In this document: positions 1 through 5,836 of the stretch, in pieces | How positions within the stretch are numbered: position 1 is the stretch's first letter | Layout: each line of letters opens with the position of its first letter | From: JAAYWY01 sp050945275 | GTDB lineage: Bacteria > Bacillota > DTU030 > DUMP01 | Reading direction: 5' to 3' | Length of the DNA: 10,100 nt | Assembly (NCBI GenBank): GCA_050945275.1 | Contig: JBMNSQ010000059.1 | Coordinates: forward strand, 1-10,100 | The notes under the pieces: model-generated | What the model saw: only the letters and a program-made list of their open reading frames with translations | What the model was told of the DNA's origin: nothing | Databases searched by the model: none | Program-made: the position numbers and the translations under genes

Positions 1-671
1 TTCCCAATATCGGCTCTGTTTAGAACTACCCCACAGGGAATACCCATCTCCTGCACCAATTCCACGGCCAGCTTAAGATCATTAAGACCAAACGGTGTTG
101 GCTCCGTTACCAGCAGCACATAATCACATCCGGCCACCGTGGCCACCACTGGACAAGAAGTTCCGGGCGGAGCATCAAGAATAATAATTTCATCCCCGTC
201 TGTTATCTCTTGCCTAGCCCCCTTGATCACCGGCACCGACAAGGGCGTCCCCACATCAATCCGGCCTTCCACAAAGGCGATATTACCAGCCATCCCGGTA
301 GAAACTACCCCTAGTCGATTAGGTTCTTCGCTAATGGCCCCTGTAGGGCAAACCCTCGTGCAACCACCACAGCCATGACAAATCTCTTTAAACACCAGAG
401 CCTTATCTCCCAATACTGCTAACGCATTAAAGGCACAGGCTTTCACACATTCGCCGCAACCATTGCAAAGCGCGCGATCCACTACCGGTATCTGAATGGA
501 CACTTCACGCTCTGCATCAAAAGACGGTTTAACAAAAAAATAGGCGTTCGGCTCCTCAGCATCGCAGTCAATAAACTTCACCGGAGCTTTTTTAGCCAGC
601 ACATGGGCTAGATTTACCGCTACAGTTGTTTTGCCTGTCCCGCCTTTGCCGCTGGCTATTGCCAATTTCAC
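1..671 (-). CDS. MinD-superfamily P-loop ATPase with inserted 2x[4Fe-4S] ferredoxin domain (partial, C-terminus beyond window)
   Basis: A cytoplasmic ATPase of the MinD/Mrp/NifH-like family that probably loads or moves a metal cluster using ATP. The start is GTG at 671, preceded by AAGGA (685-681) with a 9-base gap; this site overlaps the stop of the upstream NifX-like gene, suggesting translational coupling. The deviant Walker A (SGKGGTGKTT) lies at residues 7-16 and a Walker B-like strand IIILDAPPG at 162-170. Between them are two ferredoxin-type motifs, C69-x2-C72-x2-C75-x3-C79 and C98-x2-C101-x2-C104-x3-C108, each followed by conventional 4Fe-4S context. About 223 codons are visible; family members are usually about 280-300 residues, so roughly the last quarter lies off the window. 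Such ATPases commonly occur in tandem pairs beside NifX/ORP-like proteins, so a second copy may follow. The domain assignment is firm; the client cluster is inferred. Confidence 0.93.
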   Translation of the reverse strand, partial: MKLAIASGKGGTGKTTVAVNLAHVLAKKAPVKFIDCDAEEPNAYFFVKPSFDAEREVSIQIPVVDRALCNGCGECVKACAFNALAVLGDKALVFKEICHGCGGCTRVCPTGAISEEPNRLGVVSTGMAGNIAFVEGRIDVGTPLSVPVIKGARQEITDGDEIIILDAPPGTSCPVVATVAGCDYVLLVTEPTPFGLNDLKLAVELVQEMGIPCGVVLNRADIG

Positions 672-683
672 ACTATCACTTCC

Positions 684-1013
684 TTAATGATGACAAGCAC
701 TGGCACCGAGACTAAGATCGCCGGACAAGTAGGCCTTTACCACATCATCGGTTGGCCCGCTGGCACCAACAACGACAGCGATGTTTTGCTGAGCAAACAG
801 GTCTTGGGCCGACGGTCCCATGCCACCGGCGATAATACAATTTACGCATTTTTCGCCCAAAAAACGTGGTAACAATCCTGGTTGATGAGCAGGGCTTGGA
901 ACGACAGTTTTTGCTGTCACTTTGCCATCTTGGGCGTCATAAAGAGTAAACTCTTGGCAATGGCCAAAATGAGCAGCTACCTGGTTATTATCTGTTGCAA
1001 CTGCTATTCTCAT
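684..1013 (-). CDS. NifX/ORP-like dinitrogenase iron-molybdenum cofactor family protein (109 aa)
   Basis: A small single-domain protein of the NifX/NifB C-terminal/MTH1175 family, whose members bind Fe-Mo or Mo-Cu type clusters non-enzymatically. The N-terminus MRIAVATDNNQVAAHFGHC is typical of the fold, with the HFGHC motif at residues 15-19. Also visible are C56-x2-C59, the IIAGGMGPSAQ loop at 60-70 and a Cys-His-His C-terminus (residues 107-109), all plausible metal ligands. The ATG at 1013 follows GGGAGG (1027-1022) with 8 bases between. It lies 42 bp after the other NifX-like gene and its stop overlaps the ribosome site of the MinD-type ATPase. Desulfovibrio orange protein (ORP) is a characterised relative also encoded beside MinD-type ATPases. 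A nitrogenase role is unlikely because no nif structural genes are visible. Confidence 0.9.
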   Translation of the reverse strand: MRIAVATDNNQVAAHFGHCQEFTLYDAQDGKVTAKTVVPSPAHQPGLLPRFLGEKCVNCIIAGGMGPSAQDLFAQQNIAVVVGASGPTDDVVKAYLSGDLSLGASACHH

Positions 1014-1055
1014 AAGAATAACCTCCCGCTTCTTAGTTCTTAAAAGAAAACACTG

Positions 1056-1418
1056 TTACATACCACTATGACCTTTTACTGTTGGCCCTGATGCCTCAGT
1101 TAACTTCCCCGCTTGCATCGCTGCCAAGGCTTCACTACAGGTACCTTCAGCACCTACATAAACCTTAATCCCACTGGCCGCCAGCCCCCGGGCAGCATTG
1201 GGACCAATGCTGCCAGTAACTAAGGCATCAACTTTTTCTTGAGCCAAATATTGGGCTACAGCAATGCCGGCACCACCGGTTTCGTTCAAAGCGGGATTAG
1301 GAATAGCTTCCCAGGTGTTAGTATTCGTATCGGCAAAAAGCAGATATTGACAACGCCCAAAACGCGGATCTACATCGCTACTCGGCGAACCGCGCTGAGC
1401 TGTAACAACAACCTTCAT
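1056..1418 (-). CDS. NifX/ORP-like dinitrogenase iron-molybdenum cofactor family protein, second paralogue (120 aa)
   Basis: A second, diverged member of the NifX/ORP cluster-binding family. The fold begins MKVVVTAQRGSPSSDVDPRF, followed by G-R-C, so the segment that is HFGHC in the neighbouring paralogue is DPRFGRC here (residues 17-23). The conserved alanine/glycine loop VTGSIGPNAARGLAASGIKV is at about 67-86, and C94 is another possible ligand. ATG at 1418 is chosen because a perfect AGGAGG (1430-1425) sits 6 bases upstream. The reading frame stays open to 1460, but that extension would start inside the ribosome-site region and overlap the preceding gene. The 25 bp gap from the DUF5320-like gene and 42 bp to the next gene support one operon. 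Different cysteine patterns in the two paralogues suggest they do not bind clusters identically (inference). Confidence 0.9.
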   Translation of the reverse strand: MKVVVTAQRGSPSSDVDPRFGRCQYLLFADTNTNTWEAIPNPALNETGGAGIAVAQYLAQEKVDALVTGSIGPNAARGLAASGIKVYVGAEGTCSEALAAMQAGKLTEASGPTVKGHSGM

Positions 1419-1443
1419 GATCGTCCTCCTACCTGTTTTATTT

Positions 1444-1818
1444 CTATTTGTCCTCGTCACCCGTTAACTTCTCTAGTTCGCCCAAACGTCTCTCTATATC
1501 AGCTAGTTGTTCCTTTAGGTAGGCAGCCTGCTGCCTTAGAACCTTACCTTCGTCTCTCTCTTCTGCCACCTGCTGGGCCGGATAAAAAGGGGGCATTACT
1601 GGATAAGACTGCGCTGCACCTTGGCTCCAAGCCCAACCAGGAGTACCTGTCGCCCAGTACCGATGCCTAAAGCCGCGTCCTTGTCCGAAGCCACCACCAT
1701 AGCCCCCGTAACCAAAAGGACTAAACGCTCCCGGAGCAGGAAAACCGGCACAGTAACCTAGCCTTCGTCCCGTAAGAGGGCCTCTCCCCCGTGGTCCAGT
1801 TCCGTCACCAAACGGCAC
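1444..1818 (-). CDS. DUF5320-like small Gly/Pro-rich protein with C-terminal coiled coil (124 aa)
   Basis: Function unknown. From the chosen start the protein begins MPFGDGTGPRGRGPLTGR and continues RLGYCAGF, the recognisable N-terminal signature of DUF5320-type proteins, which often accompany NifX/ORP genes in anaerobes. Residues 26-80 are rich in Gly, Pro and aromatics (for example FGYGGYGGGFGQGRGF at 35-50), and residues 85-118 form a charged Glu/Arg/Leu segment likely to be a coiled coil. The single cysteine is C23. The GTG at 1818 is preferred because GGAGAG (1830-1825) lies 6 bases upstream and the family signature begins exactly there. The open frame continues to a TTG at 1923, but those 35 extra codons have no good ribosome site and lack family resemblance. 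It probably acts as a partner or scaffold of the metal-cluster proteins (inference). Confidence 0.85.
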   Translation of the reverse strand: MPFGDGTGPRGRGPLTGRRLGYCAGFPAPGAFSPFGYGGYGGGFGQGRGFRHRYWATGTPGWAWSQGAAQSYPVMPPFYPAQQVAEERDEGKVLRQQAAYLKEQLADIERRLGELEKLTGDEDK

Positions 1819-1830
1819 AGGAATCTCTCC
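1816..1830 (-). promoter_or_regulatory. Ribosome-binding site deciding the GTG start of the DUF5320-like gene
   Basis: On the minus strand, AAAGGAGAG is followed by six bases and GTG. This places initiation at 1818 rather than at the upstream TTG (1923) or the in-frame ATG near 1857, neither of which has a comparable site. Translation from 1818 begins exactly at the conserved PFGDGTGP signature. Confidence 0.75.
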
Positions 1831-1869
1831 TTTCTTTTTTGTCACTTTGTTGGTCATATGCTCAATACT

Positions 1870-1899
1870 AGTGTACCCCAAGTTATGAGCATTAGTCAA
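1870..1899 (-). promoter_or_regulatory. Putative sigma-A-type promoter for the DUF5320/NifX/ATPase operon
   Basis: On the minus strand TTGACT (1899-1894) is separated by 18 bases from TACACT (1875-1870), predicting a transcript start near 1863 and a leader of about 45 bases before the GTG at 1818. An alternative lies just upstream: a perfect TTGACA (1936-1931), 17 bases, then TTTATT (1913-1908). Either would let the four downstream genes be expressed separately from the NifU-like gene. Judged by eye only. Confidence 0.4.
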
Positions 1900-1935
1900 T
1901 ATCTTAAAATAAATTTCCTCCAACTAAGAATGTCA

Positions 1936-1966
1936 ATAACCCAGAGCATATATTGCTCCGGGTTAT
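1936..1966 (-). terminator. Strong hairpin between the NifU-like and DUF5320-like genes (possible attenuator or weak terminator)
   Basis: Two 13-base arms (1936-1948 and 1954-1966) pair completely around a 5-base loop; one pair is A-C as read on the plus strand but a G-U wobble in the minus-strand transcript, so the structure is better as minus-strand RNA. It begins 46 bp after the NifU-like stop. What follows in the transcript (UUGACAUUCUU) is only moderately U-rich, so it may be a partial terminator, a processing site or an mRNA-stabilising element. Confidence 0.55.
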
Positions 1967-2011
1967 AAATGTCATAGCCTATTTTAGAAATGAATTTAAT
2001 TGGACCTAAAA

Positions 2012-2386
2012 CTATTTGCTGTTTTCTTTAATCTTGTAATCCTCTATTGCTTTCTTAAGGGCAGCCGGTCCCAATAAAGAGCAATGTATTTTAGGATCCG
2101 GCAAACCACCAAGGCTAACCATAACGTCACTGTCAGTTATAGCCCAAGCTTCATCTAAGGTTTTATTGAGAGCGAGTTCTGTAGTTGCGCTAGTGGTTGC
2201 TATAGCTGCCGGGCATCCGTAAGCTTTGAACCTAATATCCGCTATTTTCCCGCCTGTAACCTTGATACCTATTTCCAAGTAATCGCCACATTCCAAAGAA
2301 CCCATTGTGCCGACGCCGTCGGCATCGGGCAGATCTCCCACGTTACGGGGATTAAGAAAGTGATCTAGAAGTTTGTCGCTATACAT
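2012..2386 (-). CDS. nifU: NifU/IscU-family iron-sulfur cluster assembly scaffold (124 aa)
   Basis: A U-type scaffold on which Fe-S clusters are built before transfer to apoproteins in the cytoplasm. The three conserved cluster-ligand cysteines are present: C33 in GSLECGD (with the conserved D35), C58 in AYGCPAAIA, and C102 in KIHCSLL, with H101 beside it. The N-terminal YSDKLLDHFLNPRNVG and the LGGLPDPKIHC segment are classic for the family. At 124 residues it is a single-domain protein, lacking the C-terminal domain of full-length nitrogen-fixation NifU. ATG at 2386 has a loose GGGGCGG site about 9-12 bases upstream. No cysteine desulfurase gene lies within the window, so sulfur supply must come from elsewhere. 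Its place upstream of NifX/ORP and MinD-type genes suggests it supplies that machinery (inference). Confidence 0.93.
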   Translation of the reverse strand: MYSDKLLDHFLNPRNVGDLPDADGVGTMGSLECGDYLEIGIKVTGGKIADIRFKAYGCPAAIATTSATTELALNKTLDEAWAITDSDVMVSLGGLPDPKIHCSLLGPAALKKAIEDYKIKENSK

Positions 2387-2449
2387 TTGTTAGCACCGCC
2401 CCTGCTTTCCTAAAAAAATATGATGGGAAGAGATTGCTTTACCAAACTA

Positions 2450-2479
2450 ATATTAAACCCGCTACCGTGCATATGTCAA
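2450..2479 (-). promoter_or_regulatory. Putative sigma-A-type promoter of the NifU-like gene
   Basis: On the minus strand a perfect TTGACA (2479-2474) is followed after 18 bases by TAATAT (2455-2450), predicting a transcript start near 2443 and a leader of roughly 57 bases to the ATG at 2386. It is the best promoter-like match seen by eye in the divergent spacer. Confidence 0.55.
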
Positions 2480-2520
2480 TTAAACAACGCGGGATATCAA
2501 TTTTACCTTTTTAACACCAA

Positions 2521-2542
2521 AGCCGCGGTTCGGGCCGCGGCT
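2521..2542. other. Perfect GC-rich hairpin in the divergent intergenic region
   Basis: AGCCGCGG and CCGCGGCT (8 bp) enclose a 6-base loop TTCGGG. Neither strand has a clear T-run right after the stem, so it is not a standard intrinsic terminator. It lies just upstream of the NifU-like promoter and could be a protein-binding palindrome or a remnant of a terminator. Confidence 0.5.
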
Positions 2543-2665
2543 CTTCGGCGATTAAAGTAAGTTGAAATATAATCCACATTACCGAGGCGGATGAGAAATA
2601 TTTAACATCAACAGCATAGTACTATCTATAAATGTGGCCAAAAAATGTATAACTTTCCCTAAAAC

Positions 2666-2704
2666 TAGCAGAGAGAGGCGGCGTTTGGCCGCCTTTCTCT
2701 GCTA
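2666..2704. terminator. Strong terminator-like hairpin, 17-bp stem, possibly bidirectional
   Basis: Arms 2666-2682 and 2688-2704 pair over 17 positions, with a single G-T (G-U wobble) position, around the 5-base loop GTTTG. On the plus strand it is followed by TCTTTTG, on the minus strand by GTTTTAGGG, so both directions have a short, weak T tract. It sits between the 5' ends of two divergent operons, where no transcript of either would need to terminate. Confidence 0.6.
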
Positions 2705-2899
2705 TCTTTTGAAGATACTTCTAGCAAAGCAACCAACAACAGTACGTCTAGAGCTGAGCAAGCTCATGATTTAGTCAATTTTTGTCCTCTCGTAGCATAA
2801 GATGAGGTGTCCTCGTCTAAATTTACATGTCTTAGCATAACCATCAAACCAATATGTTAGAGCTATTAGTCAGGAAAGAGAACAAGTGCGGTGAGATCA

Positions 2900-3739
2900 A
2901 TGTGTCAATTAGAAACATCGAATCAAAGGATGTCTTTCTTAGCCGTGCTAGGCTCTTTAGCTGCGATTTTGGTCGGCGGAAACGGAGCCAGCGGTCTAAT
3001 TCGGTTATTTTTAGGAGCGGCATTGGTGCTTTTTTTCCCTGGTTATGCGTTGCTATCAGCAATATGGCCAAGAAAAAAACAGCTTACCATAATAGAAAGA
3101 TCGGTCCTTAGTTTTGGACTTAGCATGGCGATAGTGCCACTACTTCTCTATCCCCTGAGCTTTACCCCCTGGGGAATTCAACTATATTCTGTTAGCCTAA
3201 CAATACTTTGCTTTATTATCACCATGCTTGTGGCCGCTTTTTATCGGCAAAAAAAAATACCGCCAAGAGAGCGGGCTACGCTATCTATGTCTTTTCTTAG
3301 ACCAAAATGGAATGAAATACCTTCACTAGATAGATTTTTTTTGTTTTCTTCAATAATCGTAGCCATATTTACAATCGCATTATTATCTGGCTTCTATGGA
3401 TCATCTCAAGGTAGCACTACCACGGAATTCTATGTCCTGGGACCAGACGACCAAGCAAAAGGATATCAGACAGTAATAGAGGGCGGAACACTGGACCTGG
3501 TTATAGGAGTTAGGAACCACGAACAGGAACAGTTGGTTTATTCCGTTCATATAGATGTTGACGGCCAGAATGCAATGATTGTCGGTCCACTGTTAGTTGG
3601 TCCTGGCAAAACATGGGAACAGCGCCTTAGGATTCCTATTCTGGCCCGTTCGGGAAGAAGGATGGTTGAGCTTAGACTGATGAGAGAAGGAATGAAGCAC
3701 ACCTATAGAGGCCTATATTTTTGGATGGATGTGGAGTAA
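2900..3739 (+). CDS. DUF1616 domain membrane protein (279 aa)
   Basis: A membrane protein of the DUF1616 family, known from archaea and some Firmicutes, without an established function. Hydrophobic segments lie at about residues 11-25, 34-55, 67-86, 93-114 and 146-164. The family features visible are the LVLFFPGYALLSAIWP stretch (42-57), IERSVLSFGLS (65-75) and, after the last membrane segment, TEFYVLGPD (175-183) opening a beta-rich, probably extracytoplasmic domain that contains IGVRNHEQEQLVYSV (202-216). The ATG at 2900 is preferred because GGTGA, a match to the 3' part of the ribosome-site consensus, lies 5 bases upstream; GTG at 2891 and ATG at 2930 are alternatives. The stop overlaps the start of the CPBP protease gene by one base (TAATG), so the two are probably coupled and may work together. 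Confidence 0.85.
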   Translation: MCQLETSNQRMSFLAVLGSLAAILVGGNGASGLIRLFLGAALVLFFPGYALLSAIWPRKKQLTIIERSVLSFGLSMAIVPLLLYPLSFTPWGIQLYSVSLTILCFIITMLVAAFYRQKKIPPRERATLSMSFLRPKWNEIPSLDRFFLFSSIIVAIFTIALLSGFYGSSQGSTTTEFYVLGPDDQAKGYQTVIEGGTLDLVIGVRNHEQEQLVYSVHIDVDGQNAMIVGPLLVGPGKTWEQRLRIPILARSGRRMVELRLMREGMKHTYRGLYFWMDVE

Positions 3740-4545
3740 TGGATGGCCAGTTAATAAGAACGGCTATAGCCACTATTGGAGCTTATATACAAGAGCAAAA
3801 AATCATCTGGCATCTTTGGCTTTCTCTACTGGTCCTTAGTATGGTGGAGTATGTTGTGGGACTTGGGTACAAAGAAGCCGGAGTGCTACTACATTTGGCT
3901 TTTCTTTTTTGTTTGTACTTCGCTGCTTCTTATTTTCAGAAAGATGCCGTCCGCAAATTGTATTTGGCTCTAAGCTTAGCCCCCTTAACCAGAATTATTA
4001 ATTTAAGCATACCCCCCTTTCCACTACACCCTGTTTTTCACTATCTGTTGGTAGGGATTCCTCTGCTCATTGCCGCTTCTCTAATTGCCAAAAAAATTGG
4101 TTGGGGTTTTTGTAAAACCTTTTTTAAAGGTGGAAGCGTTATTGAAGTAATTGGTAGTTACTGCCTTGGAGCTGTTATTGGATTAATGAGCTATTTGCTC
4201 TTTAGGCCCGCAATCATAACCTCAGATCTTGCTAATTTGCCGTTTCTAATCACCTCTATTGCCATTTTAGCATCCAGTGGGTTTCTGGAAGAGCTACTCT
4301 TTCGGGGCATTTTGTACCGCACAGCTATAGAAACAATGGGCCAACAGATTGGATGGGCATATTCGAGTCTAATCTATGCATCGCTACACCTGTGCCACTG
4401 TTCGGCCTGGGCTGTTTTGTTAGCTCTGGTATCAGCCCTTATTCTAGCTAGTTTTGTCCGCCATCATGACTCGCTGATTGGCGCCGGTGTGGCCCATGCA
4501 ATAGCTAATATCTTTTTGTTTTTTGTAGGTCCGCTACTGTTCTAG
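3739..4545 (+). CDS. CPBP-family (CAAX-type) intramembrane metalloprotease (268 aa)
   Basis: A polytopic protease-like protein of the CPBP/Abi family (PF02517), which includes Rce1-type prenyl endopeptidases and bacterial relatives. The three expected motifs are present: E184-E185-x3-R189 in GFLEELLFRG, H217 in YASLHL, and H253-x3-N257 in GAGVAHAIAN. All predicted metal or catalytic residues are intact. Several hydrophobic segments precede this core. ATG at 3739 overlaps the DUF1616 stop by one base, with GTGGAG just upstream; a TTG at 3721 would add six residues inside the previous gene and is less likely. Bacterial members can cleave membrane peptides or act in bacteriocin immunity, but the glycan-related surroundings suggest a role in processing or anchoring envelope components (inference). 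Substrate unknown. Confidence 0.88.
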   Translation: MDGQLIRTAIATIGAYIQEQKIIWHLWLSLLVLSMVEYVVGLGYKEAGVLLHLAFLFCLYFAASYFQKDAVRKLYLALSLAPLTRIINLSIPPFPLHPVFHYLLVGIPLLIAASLIAKKIGWGFCKTFFKGGSVIEVIGSYCLGAVIGLMSYLLFRPAIITSDLANLPFLITSIAILASSGFLEELLFRGILYRTAIETMGQQIGWAYSSLIYASLHLCHCSAWAVLLALVSALILASFVRHHDSLIGAGVAHAIANIFLFFVGPLLF

Positions 4546-4561
4546 AAACGGGGTGGGCATA

Positions 4562-4819
4562 GTGATATGTGTTCTTAATCCGCTAACAAAAGACTCCTCG
4601 TTAGCTTTGTCAGCTCATATTGTCGGCCTTATCATTATCTTTTCCCTAATAACAATGTTAATTGTTAAGGAATTGGCTGAGCTTGTGCCCAAACAATCTA
4701 TGAACCGACACTTTTGCCAAACGCTAGTTGAGCATCTGCGTACGGGATTGTTCCCATTGTTAATAGTGTTTACCCTTATTGTATTGTCTAAATTTGTTTA
4801 TGCCCTACTTTCTAATTGA
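4562..4819 (+). CDS. Small membrane protein with two hydrophobic segments, unrecognised (85 aa)
   Basis: No family recognised. The protein has two likely transmembrane helices, at roughly residues 17-36 (around SAHIVGLIIIFSLITMLIV) and 64-82 (around LFPLLIVFTLIVLSKFVYAL), joined by a short polar, probably cytoplasmic or lumenal loop carrying His and Cys (NRHFCQTLVEHLRTG). GTG at 4562 is chosen because GGGGTGG lies 6 bases upstream; GTG at 4553 would start within that ribosome site and adds three residues. It begins 16 bp after the CPBP protease stop, in the same direction, so it is probably co-transcribed and may be a partner of the protease or of DUF1616 (inference). Confidence 0.6.
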   Translation: MICVLNPLTKDSSLALSAHIVGLIIIFSLITMLIVKELAELVPKQSMNRHFCQTLVEHLRTGLFPLLIVFTLIVLSKFVYALLSN

Positions 4820-4876
4820 CAAAGGGCTGGTGACTTGTATGCATTTTTGACAATTTAATAATGAGGTGTATGCGCC

Positions 4877-5617
4877 ATGCATATTAACACAAGACGGCCT
4901 GATATTGTAGCCGTCATACCATGCTATAACGAGCAGGAAACTATCAAAACGGTAGTTTCGAAAGCCTTTAAATATGTTCCCCAAGTTATCGTCGTAGACG
5001 ATGGATCCAACGACCAAACAGCTAAAGAAGCCCAGATGGCCGGCGCAATAGTCCTGGCACACCCGTACAATCAAGGGAAAGGCGCAGCTATAAAAACAGC
5101 CTTTCTTCACCTTCGAACATTAGGCTGTATAGCAGCGGTCTTGTTAGACGGGGATGGGCAACACGATCCGGCTGAAATCCCACGCGTTCTAGCACCGGTT
5201 CTGTCTGGCGATGCCGACATAGTTGTAGGATCTAGGTTTATCGAAGGTTCATACTTGATTCCGCTGCATAGAAGGATCAGTCAAATAGTGCTAAATGTAG
5301 TGACTTATATCGGCTCGCATGTTTGGGTTTCCGATAGCCAAAGCGGTTTTCGCAGCTTTTCCCGTTATGCCATCGGTATTATGGAATTTCAGGGAAAGGG
5401 GTTCTCCATCGAATCGGAAATGCAGTTTATTGCCGCTCGCCATGGCCTAAAAATAAAGGAAGTTCCCATTAGCACAATCTATGGTGGCCGTGCTAAGCGG
5501 AATCTTTTTCTACAGGGGTTGGATGTACTGTTTGGTGTGTTCAGCCTTGTCTTTGGGGCAAAGGATTTCTCTAACGGCACTGGTCAGCCGGAAAACAAGA
5601 GAAATATCCCATCTTAA
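4877..5617 (+). CDS. GT2-family glycosyltransferase, DPM1-like (246 aa)
   Basis: A GT-A fold glycosyltransferase of family 2, closest in pattern to dolichyl/polyprenyl-phosphate mannosyl- or glucosyltransferases (DPM1-like). It would move a sugar from a nucleotide donor to a lipid carrier at the cytoplasmic membrane face. Motifs in order: VIPCYNEQETI (13-23), VVDDGSNDQT with D41-D42, NQGKGAAI (65-72), LDGDGQHDP with the D91-x-D93 metal motif and D97, VVGSR (116-120), and SDSQSGFRSF (152-161), the acceptor-side signature of this group. There is no C-terminal pair of membrane helices, so it is the short, cytoplasmic form. ATG at 4877 follows GAGGTG (4863-4868) at 8 bases. The protein is complete and looks functional. 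Donor and acceptor cannot be told from sequence. Confidence 0.92.
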   Translation: MHINTRRPDIVAVIPCYNEQETIKTVVSKAFKYVPQVIVVDDGSNDQTAKEAQMAGAIVLAHPYNQGKGAAIKTAFLHLRTLGCIAAVLLDGDGQHDPAEIPRVLAPVLSGDADIVVGSRFIEGSYLIPLHRRISQIVLNVVTYIGSHVWVSDSQSGFRSFSRYAIGIMEFQGKGFSIESEMQFIAARHGLKIKEVPISTIYGGRAKRNLFLQGLDVLFGVFSLVFGAKDFSNGTGQPENKRNIPS

Positions 5618-5641
5618 ACTGAACAAAGGGGTGGCAGGCCT

Positions 5642-5836
5642 ATGCTGGTAAGCGTGGTTATTTGTACGTACACCATGTCCCGGTTAAACGATCTGCACGA
5701 AGCAGTGTTATCGTTGCTTCAGCAAACCTACCTGCCGCTTGAGATTATTGTGGTGGTAGACAATAACCGGGAACTATACGAAAAATTGCAGACTGACTGT
5801 CTCCACCTTACTTTGTGGCTATCGCTGTTGGTTTAG
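5642..5836 (+). pseudogene. Truncated GT2-family glycosyltransferase N-terminus
   Basis: The first about 50 codons read as a normal GT2 N-terminus: MLVSVVICTYTMSRLNDLHE, then AVLSLLQQTYLPLEIIVVVD and NNRELYEKLQTD. This is the first beta-alpha-beta unit of the nucleotide-binding fold, with VVVD at 37-40. After about residue 52 the homology stops, the reading frame runs through a dozen hydrophobic out-of-frame codons and ends at 5836. Full-length relatives continue for about 200-250 more residues including the DxD metal motif, all absent here. A good ribosome site (GGGGTGG, 7 bases before the ATG) is kept. The remainder appears to be deleted, with the sequence joining directly to the coding frame of the downstream membrane protein. 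It cannot act as a glycosyltransferase as it stands. Confidence 0.75.

Larger units (their letters stand above)
2387..2899. other. Divergent intergenic region without a recognisable gene (about 500 bp)
   Basis: No convincing coding sequence is seen on either strand. The region holds the NifU-like promoter (2450-2479), a GC-rich hairpin (2521-2542), a TATAAT box at 2568-2573 with no good -35, a 10-base palindrome (2616-2625), a terminator-like hairpin (2666-2704), and two TAGCATAA copies exactly 40 bp apart (2793-2800 and 2833-2840) before the plus-strand operon. I could not find a clear promoter for the plus-strand genes. Confidence 0.6.

Noticed and set aside
1419..1460. N-terminal extension of the second NifX-like gene to 1460
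   Set aside because: The family fold starts at the ATG at 1418, which has a perfect AGGAGG; the extension would translate through that site.
1239..1670. Plus-strand open frame of 143 codons
   Set aside because: It lies antisense to the NifX-like and DUF5320-like genes, which have ribosome sites and family signatures; its translation shows no recognisable protein pattern.
1819..1923. N-terminal extension of the DUF5320-like gene to a TTG at 1923
   Set aside because: No ribosome site precedes it, the 35 added residues are unlike the family, and a strong site precedes GTG 1818. It would also span the likely promoter.
684..2386. Nitrogen-fixation (nif) cluster
   Set aside because: The NifX- and NifU-like proteins belong to broader families, and no nitrogenase, NifB, NifE or NifN gene is visible.
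2521..2704. CRISPR array or transposon ends in the divergent spacer
   Set aside because: The hairpins are unrelated to each other, there are no regularly spaced repeats, and no terminal inverted repeats or transposase are present.
2844..3111. Short open frames on both strands at the start of the DUF1616 gene
   Set aside because: They overlap the DUF1616 frame, which has the family signatures; their own translations look random and basic.
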